Assembly: GCA_963971405.1 (NCBI GenBank)
Contig: OZ020489.1
Location: 31,460,290 to 31,524,289 of the forward strand
Source: Psococerastis gibbosa
Lineage: Eukaryota > Arthropoda > Insecta > Psocodea > Psocidae
Length of the DNA stretch: 64,000 bases
Direction: 5' to 3'
The translations under genes were made by a program, and so were the position numbers. Below the pieces are notes generated by a model that did no database searches, was not told the origin of the DNA, and saw nothing but the letters and a program-made list of their open reading frames with translations. This document shows, piece by piece, positions 20,637 to 33,300 of the stretch; positions within the stretch are counted from its first letter, which is position 1, and every line of letters begins with the position of its first letter.

Positions 20637-22123
20637 TTTGCAACTAAACGGTCAATCTCGGCCGAAATTTTTGGCTTCAAAGCAAATGGTACTGGTCGCG
20701 CCTTTAAGTACTTAGGACTAGCGCCAGTTTTTAACTGTAATTCAGCACAAAAATTCTTTGCGATACCTGTGCCACTGCTAAAAATTTCCTTGTTCTCCGC
20801 TAACAATTTCTGTAGCTTCGCTTCGGCAGACGGCGTAATTGTAGCGGTTGCATGAAAAACAGGTGAAATTTGCAGACTTTGACACCACTCACGTCCCATG
20901 AGTGGAGGCAGGTTACCTGGCACTACAAAAAGTCGCAAGTTAGCCGTCGAGGCTTTGTAAGTCACAGGCACTGTAACAACTCCTTTAGGTGTGATTATCG
21001 TACCACCATAACCCCGGAACTGAGTCTTTGTAGGTTGCAACGGAGCATTCAACTGTAAGTCTTTGTATAAATGTTCATTTAAAATAGTATGAGCACTTCC
21101 AGTATCCAATTCTAACGATACTGTTTTATTCCCTACTTGCAGTGGAACCATGTAAGGTTTATAAAAGTCATTACTCACGGATGTCACGGAATACAATGTA
21201 TAAATGGGTAATGAATCTTCCACCGCGTGAACCGTTTTCTTTGAAAGGCAGACGGCTGCCACATGAGAGCCGCGTCCGCAATTTGTACATTTTAAGTTCT
21301 TTTTCTTGCAATCAGGAGCCTTGTGCGAGTCAACCATACCGCACCTGTAGCACACAATCTGTTTCCCCTTCGTAGTAGAGGTAGACTGCTTTGACGTAGA
21401 TTCCTTCTTGCCCTGAGTAACTTTATTCTTCTGAAAAGACTTGTTTTTTATTTTATTAACGGAACTAGAAGGTTGCACTAGCAATTCCCGTGTCCCTGAC
21501 GACGCAGATTCAAGAGACACCGCCAGAGCATAAATCTTATCGAAATCAGCGTTATCTTCCTCAAGAACACGATCTAAAATGTGACGATCTCGTAAACCTG
21601 CCACAAAAACATCCCTGAGGACCTCTGATAACACGCTGGAAGCATACTTGCAAGGAACAGCTAAGTGGCGTAAAGATGCCGAATAAGCTGCCAATGATTC
21701 TCCCTCTTGCTGTCGGCGTTTATATAGTGTATGCCGAGAAGGTATGACTAAAGGTGTTGGTCGCAAATGACCTTGCAAAAGTTTAGTCACATCATCATAC
21801 TGTGAGTTTGCAAGCGTTTTCGGATGTAGCAAATCCTTAGTAAGTCCATATAAATCAGTAGGCAAACTATGCATAAACAATTGCAGCATCGTGCTATCAT
21901 CAGTAATGCTGTAAAGTTTAAAAGCTGCACTACATTTTTCAATGTGTAACGCAATGTCGTCACTTGCAATAAATTTATCAAGTTTTGGAAAACTCTTTCC
22001 CCCACCTGTAGCAGGTTGAGCAGGTGAACCTTGCCCTTGGGGTCTAGTTAAAGCCTTCAAAATATCCGACATCGTCTTCTGCATATTCAAATTGGCTTGC
22101 AAAACGTCTTTTAGATCTGTCAT
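20552..22123 (-). CDS. gag: gypsy gag-protease with truncated RT start
   Basis: A 523-aa frame starting MTDLKDVLQANLNMQ, 87 nt after the primer binding site. Residues 1-250 form the capsid/nucleocapsid part. Two CCHC knuckles follow: Cys258/Cys261/His267/Cys272 (one residue longer than usual) and Cys279/Cys282/His287/Cys292. The aspartic protease active site is Asp340-Thr-Gly. The RT N-terminal segment ARPVPFALKPKISAEIDRL breaks off at Lys496. The last 27 residues are out-of-frame read-through after the deletion junction near 20634-20640. Gag and protease look complete, so the particle-forming part may still be expressed. Confidence 0.92.
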   Translation of the reverse strand: MTDLKDVLQANLNMQKTMSDILKALTRPQGQGSPAQPATGGGKSFPKLDKFIASDDIALHIEKCSAAFKLYSITDDSTMLQLFMHSLPTDLYGLTKDLLHPKTLANSQYDDVTKLLQGHLRPTPLVIPSRHTLYKRRQQEGESLAAYSASLRHLAVPCKYASSVLSEVLRDVFVAGLRDRHILDRVLEEDNADFDKIYALAVSLESASSGTRELLVQPSSSVNKIKNKSFQKNKVTQGKKESTSKQSTSTTKGKQIVCYRCGMVDSHKAPDCKKKNLKCTNCGRGSHVAAVCLSKKTVHAVEDSLPIYTLYSVTSVSNDFYKPYMVPLQVGNKTVSLELDTGSAHTILNEHLYKDLQLNAPLQPTKTQFRGYGGTIITPKGVVTVPVTYKASTANLRLFVVPGNLPPLMGREWCQSLQISPVFHATATITPSAEAKLQKLLAENKEIFSSGTGIAKNFCAELQLKTGASPKYLKARPVPFALKPKISAEIDRLVAKCQRTACIRLMKKYRLYLMLQNLKMPKR

Positions 22124-22210
22124 TGTGGCAAAGTAAAAGTACCACGTGCACTAGTAAGTAAGCAATAAGCAAAAACAATCGCAAAATAGTAAATATAGTA
22201 GGCTAATTAC

Positions 22211-22221
22211 CGACTGCGCCA
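22211..22221 (-). other. primer binding site complementary to tRNA-Ser 3' end
   Basis: The minus strand reads TGGCGCAGTCG one base after the 5' LTR. It matches the complement of a serine tRNA acceptor end (CGACTGC, discriminator G, CCA), the primer used by mag- and 17.6-type elements. Confidence 0.88.
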
Positions 22222-22222
22222 C

Positions 22223-22408
22223 TGTTCTGTAGTTTACCCATTATACTATTCTGTTATATCCATTAATTATTGTACAGGATTAAATAATATAGTAATAAAT
22301 TAATAATTCGGTAAATCGTTCATCCATCTTTATTTATTGTTTACGACCATACAACTCCAACTAATGGTTTTCCGGAATACGTGGTTCTAGAAAACCACAG
22401 ACACCACA
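22223..22408 (-). repeat. 5' LTR of the gypsy element
   Basis: 186 bp, identical to 18166-18351. It is followed on the plus strand by the second ATCTC target duplication. Confidence 0.95.
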
Positions 22409-22413
22409 ATCTC

Positions 22414-23110
22414 TTTCCTCAGTGCGTTTTTTCAGTGATGAGGCACTGGAATATTAAATATGGATATATCACAGGCTAAAATCAGAAGGGAAACCACCTA
22501 GACTGCCAATAATCCGTGACACACTCTGCATTGTCTTGCCGAAGACACTGCCATAAAAGCTAACGAATGTTGTTAGGATGTTATTCGAAAGGGCTTGCCC
22601 CTGGAAACGAACAATTTTAACGAGAGCAGAGGATACTCAATTTATGGCTTTTGGCGGTCTAGGTAGGTTACTATAGCATACTAAAAACAACAAAATATCA
22701 CTAAACATTGGTTCTTTTAATGTAACACCACACATTCTCGACACATGGCCGTTGATAACGAGACGATTGTGCCGCGTATTAGGCTATATCGGTGACCAGA
22801 TCCAAGTCCACCTGGAATAAAAAGACACAACTGTCAGTAAAACAGTAAAAAAAGGATGATTTTTTACAAAAACAAACAGGGACACTAGGGTATCCGATAT
22901 ATATATCGTTTGGACCGAAGTCATGGACGTAATTTCAGATCATTAAAGAATGACTTTCAATTTTAATCAATGGTCCATGTAGATTTGACAAGTCTATGAA
23001 CTTCAGTTGCAATCGAACTGTGCCACGGATTAATTTAATACTTCTTTTATGGCACAAGTAGTCTATTGGGTTATTTAATGGCTTTGGGAGGAAACTATGC
23101 CATTACATAT
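22414..23110. other. intergenic, no gene recognised
   Basis: This joins the gypsy insertion to the downstream side of the TLDc gene. I see no exon on either strand. Confidence 0.4.
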
Positions 23111-23111
23111 T

Positions 23112-23394
23112 CAGCCCAGCACCCGCCCAACCCACGCACTACCCAGACCATGGGATGGATCGAGTACCGCATATTGAACCCAGTTTTCTACCAGATTTCG
23201 TGATGTCCGCAGAGGCATTCCTATAGGAATGGCACCCACGGCCACGAAAACTGTGTGAGAAACACAAACAGTTCCACGCGCGGATCACAATTGACTGGGG
23301 TAGCCGTGTGCTGGGTCCAATGTGCGGCAACTCATTCGACAATGTGTTTTACAGAACCTGCCACGCGTGTGCTGCGCGGGTGCTGGGCTCAATA
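23112..23394. repeat. possible inverted-repeat element
   Basis: GCCCAGCACCCGC near 23113 is mirrored by GCGGGTGCTGGGC near 23377-23390. The interior is GC-richer than its surroundings. No target duplication was identified. Confidence 0.45.
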
Positions 23395-24020
23395 TGCGCC
23401 GGACCTAAGACTATGAGCCACGAATCGGCTACCCATGCTCCGAGATATGGCAAAACTGACAGCTGATCGGAGCCACACTAAAAGGGGATGGGAAATTCCC
23501 TCCCGCCAAGGATATTTTTTGGGCCAACTGCCACGTCTTTGAACAATCAAAGCATACCTTGAACGCTCCCAAACAACAACAAATCACATCGTGGCTGCAA
23601 GGCATGTTCTGATTGGTCAATAGACGGTCGTATCAAAATCGTTTGGTAGAAGATGTGGCACCAGCAATTAATTCAAAAAATATCGTTGGCGGGAGCGAAT
23701 GTCGTCACATCTCTCCTATGATCCACTATATATTATATTATATATATATATATATGTATATAGAATGCGGTATGTAGTATTCAGGCCTATAAAATATTTA
23801 GAGGAAAATAAAATTAAACTCACCATCTATTACCATTCTCCACGGGACCAAGCTTCAAACTGTAACACAAAAACTAAACAAACAAACAACAGTCACTAAG
23901 TCCACGACGAGCACAATAATGTTCTCAGGGGTGTACGCATTGTGCACCAACAAAATTAACAATGTTTACAAAAATATCAACTATGTTACACAACGTCAAC
24001 CACTACTAACGTATTTTTTT

Positions 24021-24026
24021 TTTAAT
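24021..24026 (-). terminator. candidate polyadenylation signal of the TLDc gene
   Basis: ATTAAA on the minus strand about 140 nt after the stop codon, next to an A/T tract. Weak support in AT-rich DNA. Confidence 0.3.
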
Positions 24027-24165
24027 AATTCGCAACTAGGAGGAAATAAATACCTGTAAATATCATTTTGTTATGTAACTTAATAAGGGGGCACTATATA
24101 TTATTTTATACAATATATAAGGAGATTCTTTTGCGAGGGAGGGGGGGTTAATTGACTTTTTGATT

Positions 24166-24301
24166 CTAAAGGAAAGCCCAGCATTCCAGAGTTTTCACTA
24201 CGAAGTCCTCTTGGTTAGAAAGCGGAGCATTGTCGTACGTAGAACATCGTTCAGATCGGCCCTGGTATAAATCACCATCAAGCCACAGGCCAAATTTGCC
24301 G
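24166..24301 (-). CDS. Oxr1: Oxr1 exon 5 (TLDc end and stop)
   Basis: 136 bp. The first base completes an Asp codon with exon 4. It encodes GKFGLWLDGDLYQGRSERCS and ends LECWAFL then TAG, the usual C-terminus of the family. Confidence 0.95.
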
Positions 24302-27300
24302 CTGCAACAAAAATTAGGAATGTAAAAACACTGAGTCTAGAGTACGTTAAAGAAACATTCACTCTGCTTTACAAAATACACCCGGAAATTAATAATAAAA
24401 CCTATGGCTAGACTAGGTACGAGCCCCGGACAGAGATGAATCGAGGAGAATATGAAAAGAGTGGCTGCAAACCAATGGATAGATATGCGACAAAAATAAT
24501 GAAGTTAGGACATTATTGTAATTGTTCTAGAGGGTCTCCCCGTCTGTTAACTTAACTCTTACTAAGGCGGCAATTCTATCGACCTCGTTTTGCACCGTAA
24601 GCGTGACATTGACGTGGTAGCAGACATTAAAGACAGTCTAAAAATGTCTGCTACCACGTCAATGTCACGCCCACGGTGCAAAACGAGGTCGGTGGAATTG
24701 CCGCCTTAACTCTTCCTACCGGTACTAGGTGTTTTTTTAAGAAAATTTTTTCTGTTATTTTGCCACTATTTATTTTATTGTCATTGCCGAGGGTCTCCCT
24801 GGCTAACAGCATGTAACTCTTTCCCTACTATCTTTAAAATTATGATTTGTAACTTACTCGCCGGCGCCTATAGCTAAGGACTCATTGTTCCCTTTGATAA
24901 AGTACATATTGTCCCCAGTCCAGTGATATACGTTGAACTCGGGGTTGAACCTAAAGAGCAGAGACTCGCCGGTGCCGTAAAAATAGTCACTCATCTTCAA
25001 ACTGCACGACGTAATGGCACCAAACACCTGGAACAACACAGAATCAATCAATCAACTGACACTGCAGTTTTACCAAATTTCAAATACCGTACTTTCAAAT
25101 TCAATGCAGTGGAAGTTAAATCAATTCGACTATACTCTTTCATTCCACCATATAAAGCATTGAGACATGGCGGACTGGGCCTTGGATTATTTTAGCGGGA
25201 GGGTGGTCCCTCTCCCCCAAGTAGCCTAGTTGATGTAGTCAATTTATATTAAGAACTGGCGGGAGGAAGTTCTGGGGGTCTCCCCCTTGGGAAAAATTTG
25301 AAAATGGAGGGTGCAAAAATGCAAAAAAGTAGGTACGTTTTTAGGCATTTTACATGCATACATTAGACATACGCTACATCATTTAAAGCTTTCAAATTCT
25401 TCTCGCACAGAGAATTTTATGATGGATTTTTTCGTTTTTGTTAACTACAGAAATTTCATAGCATTTTACATGGTGGTTTTCATTTTTCCTCTCAAAATCC
25501 GATTTTATCTAGTATCAAGCCATTTCATTGGGGGGGGGGGGGGGTTAACCCCCATGAACCCCCTTTGGCTACGGCCTTGACTGTATGCATTAGAGCAAAA
25601 CTTTCTATGTAATACAAATACTCATGAACAATAATGTCACGCAAGCGACATAAACTTGGCCATTAAAGTCTGTTATCAACTTTACCTTGACATTGGCAAA
25701 TAAAGATTAAGCACCAATGGAGCAACTACAGCTTTCATTAAAGAAACTAGGTACCTCATTATTTTTATAGTGTTTTACTGAACATTAAAGGCGAGACAAT
25801 GAGAATGTCGAAGGACTGCAAGTCAGGGTAAAAAATAACAAATATTTTTAATTAACTGCGCGTTGTAAAAATTGCTTGTGGTCAAGTTTCCGAAGGTTCA
25901 GAGGCTATTGTAATACTTATTTAAACGTAGCCTACATGAAATGTCTAATGAAATATTAATCCTAGAGCTGTCAAAAATATCAGGACAAACAGAAGTAATA
26001 TTTCCGAGCATTTCGATATGCGATAAGCACCTTGTTCTAACACAGATTGGCCACAATGTTTGAATTTTACTTGCACACTTGGTGAAGTAGTCTCAAGGAA
26101 GGAGTTCATAAACTGTGGCAAATTGGTACAACAGTGCTACACTGGCCGCATGCCATAATATCTAAATGTAGAGGAGCATTTCTGCTATATTTAACGTTTC
26201 TGCGATTTCATGTTAAAATCGACTTAGTACACAGAGCGCATGGTGGGGCAGTTCAATTTGCTCTTCAAGGCATTTTTTATCTATGGTGCAATATCAAATT
26301 GAAGAATATAAAAACAAATCGAACGTCGCGACGGCGATAGTATGTAGAGACCAAATTTAATCACGTGTATCAAGAAACTCATCAGGCGACATAGATAGGT
26401 ATGGGCACAGATCAAACATCCGATAAGACCAGCGTAAACATATACGCTGATTATGTTATAAACGTGTCTGATATAGCCGTCAAGTTAAACATCATCTAAG
26501 ACACTGATATCTGCCGAAAAATTTCCAGAAATAAACCTATTGTATAACAAACGCTGTACAGATTTAAATTTAAATTAATCAGATATGGTGGTTAGCGGCT
26601 AATATAACGAATAAGCAGTCCCCGACCAAGCAGCGGAATAATCGGAGGGTGTGGCGGCAAGTCTGGTGGTGCAGGCTTGTCTAGAAAAAGTCACAGTAGT
26701 GACGGGGCGAGTAGTTGCCGCCACTAAATAAGCAACCACTACTAGGGTACTCTTTTGTCCTGGGGTTGGGAAACTGACCCCGAAGGCGGAGGAACTCAAT
26801 GAATAGTCAACGGCATAAGGATGCAGAAGGCAACGGGAAACCACTGCATTACAATTCCCTAGTATAGTCATCACAACTAAGTACATTCGATACTCTACAT
26901 ACTTGACTTCCTTTTGGGGAGTCCGAAGTACGGTATCTACGTGTTTACAATTTCCCTAATGTCTGATGATCGCCAAACTTCGATAGAAGAGGCATTCGAA
27001 GAAGAAGAAGAAGAATACAACTATTAGATAGCTCCTGTTTGGGTCAGCCACGAAAATATACCACAAACTGCCAACTTATATTTCTACTGTTGATAAGTAA
27101 CATTACAGCTCCCAGCCTATTTATAATTAAGTAGTAGTAGTATGGTTGGACACAGTCCCAGGCCACGGTGTGGGCCCATAGGACAGGGGACCTCCTGATT
27201 ATAATGGATTCCGAACCACTTGGGAAACACAGTGAAGTCACACGATTAGTTCGGAGGTGACCAGGACAAGTCCTACCATGTTTCCCTGTGCACACTACCA

Positions 27301-30300
27301 AGTTATCTACATCTTTGAACCTGCTCTGGTCCGCTGGATTCAACTTGGTAAGGCGGCCGGCTATAATTAGGTACCGGCACATACATTTTATAAAGTAACC
27401 CGAAAAAACAGCAAAATGACAATTCCAAGTGTATAGTAAAGTTATGACAGAATAGCCGATACTAATACCTTTTTGTCCAAAAACATTTACCATCCTGTTT
27501 ATTGTAAACCCCAGTTCAGTAAAGCCAGACCCCTTTTTGCCCACAACAACTTGTGGATGCATACTGTGCAGTAATAAGGAAGAGTCTATATTGTCATATG
27601 GTAAGCATAAAACAAGATAATGCACGTACGTACCAGTGGATACGCTCGCACTTTAATGTATAGTTTCATCTTTATTAATTACATAATTAAACCAAAAAGG
27701 GTCCGGGTTTACTGCATCTTGTTCAGTGGACAGGTAACCAACCGGATAGATGAAAATAAAGTACGGTACGGTACGACAAAAAAATAAGACGTGAGTCATA
27801 ACTGAGCAGGAAACCCGACGAGGAGTGGTTGAGGCTGTGTTTAGCGAAAATCCATCAGTGGTCTTAAGCCGGAACTCTCCGGGGGACCTCGACCGTAATA
27901 TTATGTACTTTTATGGACTAATCACTGATTATTAACAACGAAATGGGCTACTGCTAAGGCGGGCATTCCACATACGTACATCGTCAATGAAAATTATGAA
28001 ATTGAAGGACATTTCAATTTTACTCTATGCCATTGTTAAAATTTATCAATGATCAATTGATCATTGAGTAAAATCACAAACAATGAAACAAACAATCTAA
28101 AATTAAAAATTGGCGTCATGGGATATGACAAGTACAACTATTTTAATTGATTTCTCTAAAAAGAAAGCATTTCTGTATAAAAATTATAATAAGGTTTAAA
28201 TAATAAGGCGACAAAGAAAACAAATACAATTTCAAGAAACAAATGCAAACAAATTTCAAAAATTTGGCGCATACGCTTCAATTGAAAATTGTTAATTTTT
28301 GAAAAAACATATGGAATGGCCGCCTTCAATTTCATAATTTTCATTGACGTTGTACGTACATGGAATACCCGCCTAAGGATGGAGGAGTGGTCAATATAAA
28401 AGATCTTTTTGGCGCCAATCCATACCCGCATTTACAATATTTGGGTTGTTCCTTTTATAGTTAAGAAGCTAAAATTTAAAACGGTGTCAGATTCTCTTGC
28501 TCTGGGGAATAAAGGAGAGTAGTAAAATCACTACATCGCTCCTTGATTTGCCAACTTACTGTTCTATAACTGCAAAATGCTAAATTTTCAGGAGAGCGTT
28601 CCAAAGTTTTTTCCAGTGGTTTTAATCTATGTATCTCCTACACTTCACCCAAGAAATTTTCAATTTTTTATAGGCTTACAGATACGATGATTGGATTTTT
28701 TTATGTAATAAAAATAATTGAACTTTTGCAGTTAAAACAGTTGGCAAATCATGTTAAACATTATTGCCTACGCCCTACATGGATATTTGAAAATTGTGAA
28801 ATTTTGGGAAGATCATGACGACTTTTTGTCGAAAAAAGCAAGTAATTATTTATTGGTTTTTCTTCATCAACAGCTTTGTTGGCTTCAAATTTAAAAAAAA
28901 GGTAAAATGTCTTTGTCTACATTGAGGAAGACGACAAAATGAGTCACCCGCATTAAGGTGCCCATTCCATTGACCGGCTAGGGCTATTTCCAAAAACGGT
29001 GACGTGGTAGCAGACATTCAAGACTTGGGTGGTGTTTCCACCGACCTCGCATTGCAGAATTGTTTATTTTCCTCTATGCCATAGTTAAAATTGATCAATG
29101 ATCATACAGTAAAATCACAAACAAACTAAAATTAAAAAATGGCGTCATGGGATATGTTAAGTACAAACATTTTAATAGATTTCTATAAAAAGAAAAATTC
29201 AAATTTCCGTCAATGTCATTTGCATTCTGCAATGCGAGGTCGGTGGCACGCCACCTAAGTCTTGAATGTCTGCTACCACGTCACCGTTTTTGTAAATAGC
29301 CCTAGCCGGTCGATGGAATGGGCGCCTAATGACAGCGTTTAGACGCCTTTATTGGTTACCCAAATATAGTTCAAGGCAATGATGGAAGTCGGAAGAAGTA
29401 TACGGGTACTGTCATGGCTAAACGAGGAATTTACGAATTACCTGCTAATGATAGTATTTTTCGATAATGAGTTAAATAACAATCCGATTACCGGTAATGA
29501 AATACCTAGTAATAAGATTGACAGACTAAAAGGAAAGTTGAAAATGAAACTCTTCACCAATGGAGCTGAAATAATTTTCCCAAAAACATTTTATAAAAAA
29601 TTACGTATGTGCCAAATTTCCGCTCAATCGGTGAGCTACAAAAAATTTAATTTTCACCTTTCCTTTACCCATAAATAGACGTACTGTATCACACACATAA
29701 GTTGTAAGGTTTTGTCATACATACCATACCTTCAACTAATATTCTAATTAAATTCCCTTACTAATAACTCAGGGCCCCCTATTACACACTGGAATATTGT
29801 TCCAGTAAATATGGGTCTAAGAAAAAATATGGAAAACATAATACCTAATTTCAGATTTAAACCTTACACTTCAGCATAAACAATCCTAATATTTCTTCGA
29901 TCGAATAAATATTAGAGTGTATAGTCAGGGCAATGGAAAAATCCATAAACCTGGCATTCCATATGACGTCACAATCAATTTAGGTTAAAGAAGCATTCAA
30001 GATTGTGGTAATGAAGTGGTTTCGCAAGGCACGTTATTAAACCAAGGAGATCGCTACGATATTGCTCGGCAGACCAATACTTGACATAGGGCCCGTCCCA
30101 TCTGAGACTTACATCATAGCTGCATAGCTCAGATACCGTTCTGGGCACGCGCATACCACCCAGTTAAGCTTTATTGTACGTACAGGTAGGTTCCTCTGCC
30201 GTGGTGCAGCGTTGTGCTTGTGCTGGCCGTAAGGGCTCGTGGGACCCCCTTGATCAAAAACCACTTCATAGGACAGACGTCTGACGAAGGCACAAATGGG

Positions 30301-33300
30301 GCGAGGTTTTTTATTTTTACAACCTATAAAGCTCATTTAAAAACTAAACACTTTTCCCTATGTTTTCTTTCAGCAAGCTTATGTTATTGTCACTCTAAAA
30401 TGAGAGCGGGGAAAATACGGTATCCTTATCATGGCTTCGATGGGCGTTATCCCCCATTTCCGCATATGTACTTGCATGCTACCACTACTAGTAGCAGAAT
30501 CAATTTTGCCAGATTATGATAAAAGAAAAAGAGTGAGGTTGTTTGGCTGTCGCTTCTCAGATTAGAGGAAGTGGCTGGCGTATATACTAGTATATATAAA
30601 TATATAATATTTTGGAATCGCCTCTACCTATCAACTTCTCGCTGCCGGCAGAGGTCCGAGACGACGTTGAATTCTACCACTCACTGTTGACCCTAGTAGG
30701 TCTGGCAAATTATGCATTGCAACAATCCACATTAGTTAATTTCGCCTTACATTTTCCCATTTTGGGGGGTGGGGGGCACCGGTTTTAGGGGGCAGGGGCC
30801 TATGCAATAAAAAAAAGAAAGCAGGCTTCCAGGTGAACTTACGTTGTTTTCCGTGTCTTGGATGACGAGAAGGATAGGACTCTCGACGCGGCCCATCTTC
30901 CTGTAGAGGGAGTTGAGTGAGAACCCATGCTGAGACGTACTGAACACTAGGGTCCACATATACCCCTCTGCACGAGCTGGTAAATGCCGCGCCAACTAAA
31001 ACACAAGCAATACCAATAATATTAGTGATTTCATTCCAAATTAATCATTTATTAAACCACATTATACAGTAGAAAGAAAACAGGTTTGTAAAGAATAACC
31101 ATTACTTCATATATATACAACTCAAGGGAAAACACTAGCTATTTACGTTATGATTTGCAGACATCACAAGGAACAACTGAGATCCTTACAATTCTGTAGT
31201 ATATTAATTCTGTAGGGCAGCTTTTTATGTCAGAATTTTTACGCCCATCTCTCTACATGACGTATGTAAAAGGCGATTTGTCAAAAATGGTTTAATTTTG
31301 AGTTGGAGTTGGTGGTATCACTAGAATCGTCGCATTGACTGCTTGCTACAAAATACAAATGCTAGTTTGGTGCAATACGCGTAATGTATCAAAGAATATT
31401 AGTTAAAATATTACAACCTATAATGTCGAAGAATTGAGATTTTAGAAGTTTTTTGACTCGCCTGCATTTACAGTTTCAAATCGCTTTTGCCCCTTATATG
31501 CATCATTAAAAAACGGGTGTGTGTTTCTACTGGTATTTAAATAAATTGATAATCTACAAATAATCCTTATATTTTCTGGCCATGCTTCGGAGGGCATGTA
31601 AAGCAGGCGGTCCCGGGCTTTCCTAGTTGAGTGTAAGAAAGGGTAATAGAACAAAAAAGTCGACATTTATTTATTTATTTAATCCTGTGGTATAGCACTT
31701 AGATTGAAGGTAGAGCTGCATATACTACCCCTTCAACTGATGAGTGAGGTGGTGGCGTTAGAAGACCTCACGAGCTGCTTCTATTTAATGAATTAATCTG
31801 ACATCTACCGCCAGTCCCCAAATTGGAATAACCTGGCGTCTTGCGTTGACTTAAATTTACCCCTTAGCAAAAGTTTAAGTTTTTAAAACTAAAAAAGGAT
31901 AAAATAATAATCTTCTTTCTTTTCCTTGTCCAGTATAATAATAATACAGTCCCTTTCAAGGGTTATAAGAGGGAAGGAGACTACACAACCTGCTGAGTGG
32001 CATATGGTTCCTAATAAGTTACCGGAACATATGTAAAATATCTACAATATTTTTCCTAAAAACGAAAAACTCTGTAGGATCCAATGACGACTTGAAGCTT
32101 GTGAAGAAGTTGCTTCGGTAGGATCTTATACTGTGTCAGGTTCCGAAAACAAATGTTAGGTTCAGAACCCGGACGCGCTTGATGGTCTCAAGCCAGTTCA
32201 ACACCTATGGCTCAACACCTATGGCGACCAGCTAGGGCTATTTACAAAAACGGTGACGTGGTAGCAGACATTCAAGACTTAGGCGGGGTTTCCACCGACC
32301 TCGTATTGCAGAATTGACGAAAATGTTTATTTTCCTCTATGCCATAGATAAAATGGATCAATGATCATACAGTAAAATCACAAACAAACAAACTAAAATT
32401 AAAAAATGGCGTCATGGGATATGTTAAGTACAAACATTTTAATAGATTTCTATGAAAAGAAAAATTCTAATTTCCGTCAATGTCATTTGCATTCTGCAAT
32501 GCGAGGTCGGTGGAAACGCCACCTAAGTCTTGAATGTCTGCTACCACGTCACCGTTTTTGTAAATAGCCTTAGCCGGTCGGTGGAATGGGCGCCTTAGGT
32601 TCAGAACCCGGACGCACTTGATGGTCTCAAACCCTCAACACCTATGCGTACAGAGATACAGTGTCATTCGCCTACAATTTATATTCTATATACCTGACGT
32701 CTGTGGTCCTCATTTAGGATTTCTGTGACTCCCACGAGGTCTGGTATGAAAAGATCGAGATCAAGGCTGCCAACAGATGAAGCATAAAGGGCGCGTCGTA
32801 GCTCCTCGCTCATAGAGAGCACCTGCAAACAAACCGAAACAAAATATTAGTATGAGGAAATCGGAAATTGTGTAAAAAACATCCCCGCAGGGTGAAAAAT
32901 ATTTCCGGTTCAAGTCATCAAGAAATGTGTAGAATCTGTGAACCACGAAATTATCACAGCCCACTGGGTAAGAAATGTACAAGTAAATAATAGGAATGTA
33001 AAATGAAGGTGTTCATGGTCGAAGTCAGTAAGGCGGGAAGTTGCCGAACTAAGGCTTACTAACCCGGAAACTTTGTCCTAGTAGGCTATGTAGCAATATA
33101 TAGTAAGTAGGCTATGACTGATTACGGAGGTCAGTAATTTGGTAACATTGAACACATTAAAAAGGGGAATAAAATGAAAAATAATGCAATTATTTACATG
33201 AAGGGCAGCAGCGATCATACAAAAATTCTATTGACAATGAAAATGGTAGCAACTAGAGAATAAGGGAGAAAATAAATCCCTAGGTATTTAAACACAAGGC

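Larger units (their letters stand above)
18166..22408 (-). mobile_element. Ty3/gypsy LTR retrotransposon, defective (RT core deleted)
   Basis: A 4243-bp element with 186-bp identical LTRs (18166-18351 and 22223-22408, TG...CA ends), ATCTC target duplication, tRNA-Ser-type PBS and purine-rich PPT. Internal frames in order are Gag with two zinc knuckles, aspartic protease, the start of RT, then (after a deletion) the RT end/connection, RNase H and integrase. No envelope frame is present. The tRNA-Ser primer, short LTRs and Gag with knuckles recall the mag-like lineage; that is inference. Because the RT palm with its catalytic aspartates is absent, this copy could move only with RT from another element. 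Identical LTRs indicate recent insertion (or gene conversion). Confidence 0.95.

Noticed and set aside
23112..23394. Candidate gene in a GC-richer block downstream of Oxr1
   Set aside because: No frame with coding features; short inverted ends suggest a small element instead.
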